Positions 12,901-24,900 of a stretch of DNA of 64,000 nucleotides are shown here, piece after piece. Source of the stretch: Archivesica marissinica. Taxonomy: Eukaryota > Mollusca > Bivalvia > Venerida > Vesicomyidae. Below the pieces are notes generated by a model. That model was given only the letters and a program-made list of their open reading frames with translations. It searched no databases and had not been told where the DNA came from. Positions within the stretch are counted from its first letter, which is position 1. Each line of letters starts with the position of its first letter. Both the position numbers and the translations under genes were made by a program. The stretch covers positions 78,237,287 to 78,301,286 of the forward strand of contig CM026387.1 of the NCBI GenBank assembly GCA_014843695.1, written 5' to 3'.

Positions 12901-15900
12901 AGACAAGGGGAAGCAGACTTTGTGGTAGAGGCTGTACTCGGTATACCAGACGTCTCAAGGGTACACGACCCAGTCTATCCGTAGTCTCATCCGCGTCCAC
13001 ATGATAACCTAGGCCAGCCTGTTCCAACTTCTTGATCAATTCGTCGGAGTGTCTACAAAGGCCAATAGATAGTTTATAAAAATAATACGTTAAGTATGTG
13101 GTTTTATTGCTGAACGAAACAACTAGTATGTTACTGAGCAACGACATGTCTCCATAGTGGCATATATAAATATATGATTGACCTTAAAGTAGAATTACTA
13201 TTCAATAGTTCAATAAATGCCCCATAATGCAATTAGTTAGTTAGCTAGTTAGTTAATTAGTTATTTAGTCAATTAGTTAGTTAGTTAGTTAGTTAGTTAG
13301 TCATGGGCACTGAGATGTTGTAAGGAATAGATTGATAGAAATTGAGATTGCTGTATTATATTGCAATAATTTTTCCACAGAGTTCAGAAAATAATGCAGA
13401 TTTACCCACTTGTAAATTAACTGTTCTTTGTGAAATGATTATTTGTAAATAACTACATTTACAAAATGGCAATTAACCTTTGCACTCTAGTGTCAGATAA
13501 AATCACTTTTGCAAACAGCATAGAGCCATATCAGACGGCTCAGTATGTGATGTCTGATCAGGCTCTATGTTGTTTGCTATTCGGATAGTGGAACCAAAAC
13601 ACTTGGCTGAATAACAAACAACATAGATCCTGATCATATGCAGCATTACGCCATGGCTGATCTGGATCTATGTTGTTTGCAAATGTGATTTTTAAGTGTA
13701 AATAGTGGTTTATTAAAGATAACACTACAATAAATATGTATAGGAAATGTATTTATTATTTCCATTTGAAGAACAAAAACGCATATGACACTCAAGTAGG
13801 AAGCACAATATCTTGAAATTGGAGACATAATATGTATACCAGTATATATGTAGACGTAGCATACGTTATCATTGCAAAGCGTTAACATTGCATACATTAT
13901 CATTGCATACTCGTAATCAGATCCATATATGTTTTGTATGTACTAATGACACAGTATTACTAAGGCAATTATAACCTGGAAATGTCTGTTGAATGTTAAA
14001 ACAGTAAGCAATAAGAGTTAATTATACATTGTATTACACTAATAATCAATTTCAGTGTATATATCATAATCAGAAGCTGAAACAATTTAAGCAAAAGTAT
14101 TCAATAGTTAGCAGTTCTGATTCAATCAATATACATGTAATATTTATTTTCATGAGAGGAAAATATATAGAAAAAACACTTAAAATTGTGTAGTTTATTT
14201 TTTTTATGATTGCGAAACAAGCTTTAACAACTTATATTAATCACTTTCATTGGCGTGGATGAAAGCGTACATACAATATTTCGTGTGGTAGGATTGAACC
14301 TGTGTTGCATTGGTGAAAACGAGAGTGCTAACCACTGTGCTAATTGGACAATCTGCCTACAACACTTAAAATATTTCTTGTCATGTTATAATGACAATTC
14401 AGTAAATAAATATCTTCACAATCTATACTTACTTTCTGTATGGATTACAAGCGGCAACCATCTTCAAATTTTCGCACAATTTTAGTTTCTTTCCTTCCAT
14501 ACTTTTGTCACACATGATTTCCTTTATAAGTCCAATAGCTTCTGTTGTGTTGGCTTCGTCAAAGAACAAAACAGTGTACATGTGATCTCCATATTTCTCT
14601 TTGTTCTGTTTTGCGATATTTTCTGCTTCTCGTACTTTCTTTATGATGTCTCTGTTGGTTGTGCCACCATGTACCTATAAAACAAGATACATTTGATAGG
14701 AATAGGTAACACTGTCTCAGACCTGTATTGCAACCATAAGCTATGTAATAATAACTAATAATACTAAATGCCAGCTCCAGTGAGGTAGTTCTTACCTACA
14801 TGTTTGTGGGCCTAACCCCAGTCAAGTGAGGTTGTTTGTACTTTCATGTGTGTGGGCCTAACCCCAGTCAAGTGAGGTTGTTCGTACCTTCATGTGTGTG
14901 GGCCTAACCCCAGTCAATTGAGGATGTTCTTACCTTCATGTTTGTGGGTCTAACCCCCAGTCAAGTGACGTTGTCCTTACCTTCATGAGCATCATGTTTG
15001 TGGGTCTAACCCCCAGTCAAGTGATGTTGTCCTTACCTTCATGAGTATCATGTTTGTGTTCTCGACTCCTGGTGGTACTTGCAGAGCTGACATGAACTTG
15101 ACCAGACGGGTTTTACCACAGCCTGTCTCTCCCATGATTATCACTGGAATGTCGCATCTAAACAATATACAAACAAGTGTTTAAATATTTAAAACCTCAA
15201 ATTACTTCAAATCACAAAGATGGATGTCTTTGTATTATTATTGTTATTTTTCGGGTTTTACGCCTGCATCAGCACCATTTCGGGCTATATCGCCGGTGGG
15301 CAGTTTACTTAACAACACCTTTCCTGGGCAGGCTCCAGCGGTTAACCAGTACTTGGGTGCACCGACCTCCATCAGAAACTGCCAACATTTTCATATAAAT
15401 GAGACACGGCCTGAGCGGGGCTCGAACCTGTGACAATCAGTGATGATAGGTTACAGTGGTATTCAAGTCAGCGACCTTAACCACTCGACCACGGAGGCGG
15501 AGGATGTCTTTGTAACCGAGCACCTGGTGTGGTTCCATAGTTCACAGCCCACTGTGGTTGTTAGTGGGAAAAATCGATGGAACAACAACTATTCCATAAT
15601 CAAAGTTTTAATTCATCATTAATCTTAGAATGTACCATATTGCAATCATAGTTACTGATGCAATTCACCACATTTGATAGTGTCAATCTTTGATATAAAC
15701 TGATCACTCCACATACGGATCTGTAGTCCAGTGGTAACACGCTGGACTGGTAATCCAAGGATCGCAGGTTCGATCCCCCGTTTGACCCTCATAAAATTAA
15801 CAGTCTTTCAGATGGGATGTTAAACCGAGGTCTCGTGTCGGTGCTTTACACCGTGCACGTAAAAGAACCAGAGGAGACTCTGGAATGGGTGTCTGTCTGT

Positions 15901-18900
15901 GTATCATGCACTATCCTCCAAAATCTAAAATGACTAATATCTTCATGAGGCGTCGCTCATATGGGCAACCGGTAGCGACGATAAATAAACGTAAAACACA
16001 CACACTGATCACTCCATCAACTGTCGGGTATAATCAGCATAATATTATGTCAATATATTATGCAACTGCACACATTATCCCTGTGATGTATGTATTTTGG
16101 CAACGCCCCAATAATATATTTTCACAGTCTACATCAGTTATCTTAAAGTTGGTTATGCCAAATTCACCGGTTATCCCAAAGTCTGATCAAAGTTCTGTTC
16201 AAATACTATTACAATGTTGTTTGAATATAGCTAGCTACAGTTATGTAAATTCCATTAAATCAAATTTTCCATTATATCGAATTACCTTTCTGGTCCCTTC
16301 AGGATATGTATGCAGTTTGTCACACTTGTTATGTTAAATTGCAAATTGTTCGACTATTCGGCAAATTTACCTGAACCAAGATGTACCGCCGTGTCTGTGC
16401 ATACACTCAATACCGAGTGTTGAAGGTGTTTACCGTGGCAGTAATTATAATGTGTTCACTACAGGTACAACCAAGATGTATTGCCGTGTCTGTGCATACA
16501 CTCAATACCGAGTGTTGAAGGTGTTTACCGTGACAGTAATTATAATGTGTTCACTACAGGTACATACTAATCGGTAATTGCCATATTAACAAATAATTGT
16601 ATAATCGGCTCATCATAATAATTATAATTAATTACGTAGTTTGTTTTGGTTCATATTACTATATTTCCACATATGGGATACGTGTAGACTTACTAGGTAA
16701 TGCTTGCTATGTCAGATGAATATTATCTTGGGAAATATGATCACTATCGTTTATGTCGAAGTATTTTGTTGATGTATTTTGTTTGGTCCGACATGATTCG
16801 ACATAACATGATTCGACATAACGGATGAAGACTGTACACATGTATATTAAGTGCTAATTGCATCAAAAAGAATTTAGTCCTATTAGTCATCGAGGGTAAA
16901 TCCATCGATTTATATATTATCCAACAATTAAAATGATAACTCATCAATGTGACTATGTCAAACGTTCAGTGGCCATGACATTAAAATTTCGAAGAAAAAA
17001 GGTTAAAACACAGTGGTCACATATATATATATGCCATATTAGTGGCACGAAAACAGTGCCACTGCAAAAATGCTTTCATATGCGGGAGTGTACAAAGCCA
17101 TGATTGCCTATTTATTCTGAAACACATGATTGTAGAGTATATCTATTCTGAAACACATGATTGTAGAGTATAATTATCTATTCTGAAACACATGATTGTA
17201 GAGTATATCTATTCTGAAACACATGATTGTAGAGTATATCTATTCTGAAACACATGAGTGTAGAGTATATCTATTCTGAAACACATGATTGTAGAGTATA
17301 TCTATTCTGAAACACATGATTGTAGAGTATGGCATATCATAAATGTAGACATATGTATGATGCCACTACATATTCTAGTTATTTCCTCACCTGAACCTCA
17401 TGTAGATGGCCATTATCTTTTTGACGTTGTCTGTTGTGAGCTCGTATGTATCATCTGGATCATGTGGAAGGTCTATGCCCATAACATTACACAACTTCAT
17501 GATCTTCTCATGTCTGTGAGTAAGTGAGTGATACATGTATTAGTATCTAACATCTATTGGTGCTGTACTTTAATTGGCATGAAATTAACGTTATGTGAGT
17601 TTAGGCCATTATCGAAAATAGTTAGTCTATTATTACACATGAAACATGTGACAAAATATAGTGCAATCTCATTAAAATCTCATCATGGAGCCGTTACGAT
17701 TGTGCCCTTAGGCAAATTTTTCTCTTCTCTTCAGGAATGAGGTCTCGAGAGTGATTAATATAAGTTGACATAACTTGTTTCGCAATCGAGCTAAATTAAA
17801 TTTGTATAAACTAAAATCCCATCATACATACAGTATCACTCCACTGTGTCTCCACATAAGCCTAAATAATAGCACAAAACAAAATATGTCATCTTATGAA
17901 TATTGTTTATAGACATAAGATAACAAATGTTATTGACGGTCATATCGATACATCACCTATATATGGCGAACAGTTGTGGCACATTAGTTTTTAAATATCC
18001 CCTTAGCCAAAGTAGTCATAGCCTGGACAGGAAATATTGAGGACGGACACATCGTCAACTTCATATGTCAACACACCGATGGGTAGTGCGAAAACTATAT
18101 GCACCCTGTGAAGACTATATGCACCCGCAGACATTTCTGTAATCACATGAAGAAATATCATGTTAAATCCCGGATTTCAGAATACCTTAATCCCATAAAT
18201 TGATTTATTAGGATTGAATACAATATTTCTCTGATTCTTTGAGGTATGAACTGTCATATGTTTCATATCTAATTTGTATAAAATAGAACCAAATCACATT
18301 CAAGTTGTTTACAGTATTGATTTAAACTTGCAACATCAACGACAAACACACATGATTTATTCATACCTTGGTAGAGCATCAAAGTTTTCTTGTACTGGAG
18401 CGTGGTTTCTAACAAGAGAGTCATAAAGATTCTGTGCCATGATTCCTGTCGTCAGAATGGTTCTTGTTTGTTGGTCAATCAAGTTTCCCGACGCCCGGTC
18501 AATGAAAAACCCCAGAAATGTAAAAGTGAATCTGTCGGAGTTGAAGAACAGGTATGGATGTGGACTAAAAGTATAAAAATTAATTAAAATCATTAATATA
18601 TAGTACAACTACTTCATCTAAACTTCATGTCTAAAATATACATACTGATATATACGACTGTACTATCAAGAGCAGTATATATGCATAGAGAGTTCATTCC
18701 TATCTCATGTAGCTCAACCTGTAGTGGTCAACATACTTTAGCCAACAAACATAACTGAAGGATGCTACAATAAATATTATGAACTCGGGATGAGAATCCA
18801 GAGTCTACAAACAAACAAATACTCCACTTGTACTGGGTCACACTAATGAAGGCTGGTCTGAAACAAAACACTTTAAAATGCACAAAGAGCACTCTATAAC

Positions 18901-21900
18901 TACAGACTTTTAACTGCACCTGCTTTCCCAAGTTCTCCTCATCTGGTATGGTTGCAGCTCATCCCCATTGTCTTCTTCATCTTGACCCTCATCTACTTCC
19001 ATATGTTCTCTATGTATCGGTTTAAGACCTGGTGATTCTTCACTCATGTCCAACGAGCGGGTGGAAAAATCCTACGACAAATAATACAACTTGCTGAAGT
19101 TTTGGCAAGCATATAAATGTTAATTATAGATTGGAAAACCTTAATTTTCATTTCAAAATGTAACTGAAACTCAACGTTTAATGTTTATGGAATAGGAGAA
19201 AAGGTCAAATTATTAAGGAAAACAGAAAAGCAACAGCATTGATATCATATGCTTACTCTAGACATCTGTATTAGAAAAGTCAGAACAAATTTGGAGAATC
19301 CTGGCAGGTCCTCAGTAGCAGCTGTACTCACAAACTCATTGCGTTCAAAATCAACCAACTGGGTGTTGAGGAACCAGACAAAATGGTGCAGCTCTGACCA
19401 AGACGGGTCATTCAACCCACAATGTCTGAAAACACAATATTTGTTTATGTTCTAAGGGATGTCAACTGAGTAGTAATGTTGATATTCAAGTACTATTACA
19501 CAGTTCTGATCGAGTACTCGGAAACGATCATTTCATTCTTGGATACATGTAAATTCCATTAAGTTGAATGGGATCGTATGTTTGATGTAATTTCATATAT
19601 TTGGAAATTATTTCAGATGATGCATGTCTAACAAATGATGCAAATTTATCTGATTCTGTGAACAAAACATTGCGTTGTATTAAATAAAGATGAACCCAGC
19701 ACTGATTAAATGCATTTAGTTACTAGGTTATTCAACTATATTAACATTAACAATGCTAACAATGTGACAATGTATATAATACCTCAGCAGAGTTTGTAGA
19801 CAAGACTGTGGACTTCCTTCTGTAGTAAAAGGATGGACATCGATAAGTTTTTTTCCTTGGTCCATTCGGGACAAATACTGGAACGTCCTCTGGAAAACTG
19901 GACTTGTAAACTGTTTCTCGTCAAACAGCTGGTCGGAATTCTTGTAATCTGTAAGTATTTCATAAAATGTAAAACCTGGTCATACTTTTATAGACATTAT
20001 TAATCTCAATTGACAGAAACATTTAAACACGATACAATGTGTAAACCATGTCATATTTTATCTTTTTTTTACAAATGCAAGTTCAGATACAGCGTTCAAC
20101 CATTCTTATTTCACGGTACTTTGTTTTTAAATACAAGTTTATTGTTCATGTTCATAAATGGTTATATGGTAATAGAACAATACAGAAAGTGAAAATAATT
20201 TATAAACATCAAGATCAAATTGACCAAAATACTTTATTGAGACAAGTTTTACCTTGTAGCTGTATGCCCATATAGATCTGTAAGCTCTCCTGTGGTGACC
20301 TACAAGTCAGGTCGGGTAGAATACTCAGCACGGGATGTACATATTGCAGATCTCCAACCTGTAAATACATAACATAGTGATATGCTTCTGCAACAACATA
20401 CATGTGTAATTACTGGATAAATGGAAATATTCCTGTGGTTGAAATGTTAGCTATATTCGTAAATTGAAACAAATTGTGTAATTTACGTCCACGATAAATT
20501 TCCTCCAATACCGACAGTGTAATAGTAAAACGGCGCCAATAAAAAGTTACTGTAAAAGTTGATATTTTCGAGTGACGAAAAGTTCATAAACATATATTTT
20601 TCGAGAATTTCGCAGGCTGCATTAGAATATTGGCGGACAAATAATATATATGAAGTTGTACTGCCCGATTTATAGATCTAAATTCTCACTAGTGTATTTC
20701 TTATATAATACACGCGTTTCAGACTTTGTATATATTTAAATATAGATATCACTTAGTGCATAGTGAAATACAAAATAGATTGACATAATAATATGCTGAC
20801 AGAGCATAGTTGATACATGTGTGGCGTTGTAATTCATTGTTTCCAGAGAACAATGGAGAGCCGAGTATGTATCTACTAAAGACAGATTTAATTTCAACAT
20901 TATTTATTTCAGCATTTTTACATGTAATCAAGAAATGAATAATTTACATATAATTTAACAGCAGTAGACAGAAACGGATTTATTATATAGCCTAAAACTT
21001 AAAAGACAGATTTAGTTGTGAATAGGACACCGTTGGGTTAAAACAACAGTCATGGTTCTCGAAAATATAACACATAAATACATGGAGGAACAATATTAGT
21101 AAATTGTTGGTACTTCTTGTGCCCCGACAAGTAGCATATCAGGCACCTAGGTAGAACCTCCGATCTTATGTAAGTCAGCTGGATAGCTTCCTGACATAAA
21201 GAATTTGAAACACCAAGTGGGATTCAAACAGATATAGGTGAATGGCCAAGTGATTTGATATTATCATGAAAACCTTTATAGAAGGTTATATAGATATGGT
21301 AATAATAAGCTAACATGGTCAACGTAAGACCTAAACTGGCATACCATGATGGATGTGGACGATAAAGACATTTAACTTTATTATCCATTATATTGATTAT
21401 TCATTTCTACACGAATGATGTGCTAACCCTCTTTTAATACATGATTTGTGAATGTGCTTTATATTGAATAATAATATTATATTAAATTTCGTAAAGATAA
21501 ATACTCGGATATATATTATAATGCTTAGTATACATATATTTGGATAACATACATAGTTACAACAATTAAATGCAGCTATTTGCAATTGCATTTCGGATAG
21601 TATCTGATGTTGTTTTTAATTAGGAGTGTGGTGGGGTAGGGGGCGAGGGATAATGCAAAATATTGCAAGGACAGTGAGAGTAACCAATTTCTTGTTGCAT
21701 CTACAGAGATACGAACAGCTTCACAATTATATCCTCTTGTACAGTCATGCCAAGTAAAAACAATGATATATGTTATGGTATCGTTTCCCTAGACACCTCA
21801 AGAACAACAATGGGACTATGGACTGCACTATGCTGTTATGGTACCATTTCATTAGATATCACAAGAACAACAATGGGACTATGTACTGCAATATGCTGTT

Positions 21901-24900
21901 ATGGTACAGTTCCCCTAGATATCTCAAGAACAACAATGGGATTATGTACTGCACTATGCTGTTATAGTACCGTTTCATTAGATATCCCAAGAACAACAAT
22001 GGGACTCTGTACTGCACTATGCTGTTATGGTACCGTTTCCCTAGATTTCTCAAGAACAACAATGGGACTATGTACTGCACTATGCTGTTATGGTACCGTT
22101 TCTCTAGATATCCCAAGAACAATAATGGGACTATGTACTGCACTATGCTGTTATGGTACCGTTTCCCTAGATATCTCAAGAACAAAAATGGGACTATGTA
22201 CTGTACTATGCTGTTATGGTACCGTTTCCCTAGATATCACAAGATCAACAATGGGACTATGTACTGCACTATGCTGTTATGGTACCGTTTCCCTAGATAT
22301 CACAAGATCAACAATGGGACTATGTACTGCACTATGCTGTTATGGTATCGTTTCCCTAGATATCTCAAGAACAACAATGGGAATATGTACTGCACTATGC
22401 TGTTATGGTACCGTTTCTCTAGATATCCCAAGAACAACAACGGGACTATGTACTGCAATATGCTGTTATGGTACATTTCATTAGATATCTCAATAACAAC
22501 AATGGGACTATGTACTGCACTATGCTGTTATGGTACCGTTTCCCTAGATATCACAAGATCAACAATGGGACTATGTACTGCCCTATGCTGTTATGGTACC
22601 GTTTCCCTAGATATCACAAGATCAACAATGGGACTATGTACTGCACTATGCTGTTATGGTATCGTTTCCCTAGATATCTCAAGAACAACAATGGGATTAT
22701 GTACTGCCCTATGCTGTTATGGTACCGTTTCCCTAGATATCACAAGATCAACAATGGGACTATGTACTGCACTATGCTGTTATGGTATCGTTTCCCTAGA
22801 TATCTCAAGAACAACAATGGGACTATGTACTGCACTATGCTGTTATGGTACCGTTTCTCTAGATATCCCAAGAACAACAATGGGACTATGTATTGCACTA
22901 TGCTGTTATGGTACCGTTTCGCTAGATTTTTCAAGAACAACGATGGGGTTATATACTGCACTATGCTGTTATGGTACCGTTTCCCTAGATATCTTAAGAA
23001 CAACAATGGGACTATGTACTGCACTATGCTGTTATGGTACCGTTTCTCTAGATATCCCAAGAACAACAACGGGACTATGTACTGCAATATGCTGTTATGG
23101 TACATTTCATTAGATATCTCAAGAACAACAATGGGATTATGTACTGCACTATGCTGTTGTGGTACCCTTTCCCTAGATATCCCAAGAACAACACTGGGAC
23201 TATGTACTGCACTATGCTGTTGTGGTACCCTTTCCCTAGATATCCCAAGAACAACAATGGGACTATGTACTGCAATATGATGTTATGGTACCGTTTCCCT
23301 AGATATCCCAAGAACAACAATGGGACTATGTACTGCAATATGCTGTTGTGGTACCCTTTCCCTAGATATCCCAAGAACAACAATGGGACTATGTACTGCA
23401 ATATGCTGTTGTGGTACCCTTTCCCTAGATATCCCAAGAACAACAATGGGACTATGTACTGCAATATGCTGTTGTGGTACCCTTTCCCTAGATATCCCAA
23501 GAACAACAATGGGACTATGTACTGCAATATGCTGTTGTGGTACCCTTTCCCTAGATATCCCAAGAACAACAATGGGACTATGTACTGCAATATGCTGTTG
23601 TGGTACCCTTTCCCTAGATATCCCAAGAACAACAATGGGACTATGTACTGCAATATGCTGTTGTGGTACCCTTTCCCTAGATATCCCAAGAACAACAATG
23701 GGACTATGTACTGCAATATGCTGTTGTGGTACCCTTTCCCTAGATATCCCAAGAACAACAATGGGACTATGTACTGCAATATGCTGTTGTGGTACCCTTT
23801 CCCTAGATATCCCAAGAACAACAATGGGACTATGTACTGCAATATGCTGTTGTGGTACCCTTTCCCTAGATATCCCAAGAACAACAATGGGACTATGTAC
23901 TGCAATATGCTGTTGTGGTACCCTTTCCCTAGATATCCCAAGAACAACAATGGGACTATGTACTGCAATATGCTGTTATGGTTATTCGTGCACTCTTTAA
24001 AATGTGATGAATAAATGACAGTATCTTATACCCTTCTGTTTGTTGCCTGCATCATCAGAGGCATGGTCTCTATCAGGTAGATGTCCGTGGTGGACTTTCT
24101 CCACACAAACCCGGTTTTGTCCATCAGACACCCCAGTACCAATAGGTTGAACAACAAATAATCTACTCCATTCTCCACCTGTAACAACGTAACGTTTGCT
24201 ATAAATGTCAAACATGTAAACACATTACATCTGAAAACATTACCTGAGATTAAGTATGTCATTACACACAGAAAATGGTACATTTTCTCAGTAAAACTAA
24301 GTATACCCATATTTTGGTGTTAGAATTGGGGGACCCGTCTGATAAGCGGATACTCAACGTTAACCCAAAATTACCGAGATCAAAATTAGACATTCGGCAT
24401 TAAATTGCTGACTAGCTTCTTTTTTTGGGGTGTGTGTTTTTACGTTTATTTATCGTCGCTACCGGTTGCCCATATGAGCGACGCCTCCTGAAGAGATTAG
24501 TTATTTTAGATATTGGAGGATAGTGCATGATACAGACAGAGACCCATTCCAGAATCTCCTCTGGTTATTTTACGTGCACGGTGTAAAGCACAGACACTAT
24601 ACCTCGGTTTAACGTCCCATCTGAAAGACTGTTAATTTTATTAGGGTCAGACGGGGGATCGAACCTGCGATACCTGGATTGCCAGTCCAGCGTGTTACCA
24701 CTGGACTACATATCCGTCTGTATTTTTGGGGGGTCCGCCGTATTCCCTTTTAGTGAATGTTTCATCAATTTAGAAATGTTCTTTAATTATAATCAAATAT
24801 AATGAGCATGCTTTTTATATTTCATTCAAGCACATTAAATTTTATTTTAGATGAGATATCATTTGTATGAACATTATGAAACAGTAAATAAAAACAAATT

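Noticed and set aside
15712..15790. Functional tRNA gene
   Set aside because: A- and B-box are present but the acceptor stem does not pair and a SINE body with target-site duplication follows. The same applies to heads at 7664, 53062 and in family B and C copies.
15885..16337. 150-codon plus-strand frame
   Set aside because: It runs from the end of a SINE into a TIR element, with no family resemblance.
19257..19340. Exon 24 ending at the internal gtgagt near 19330
   Set aside because: Homology to RNF213 (FSKFVLTF) continues past it, and the later donor AGA|gtaagc keeps phase.
21747..24014. Several open frames of 226-364 codons on both strands
   Set aside because: They lie wholly in the 63-bp minisatellite, whose length is divisible by three, so frames stay open by construction. 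No initiation context, no family match.
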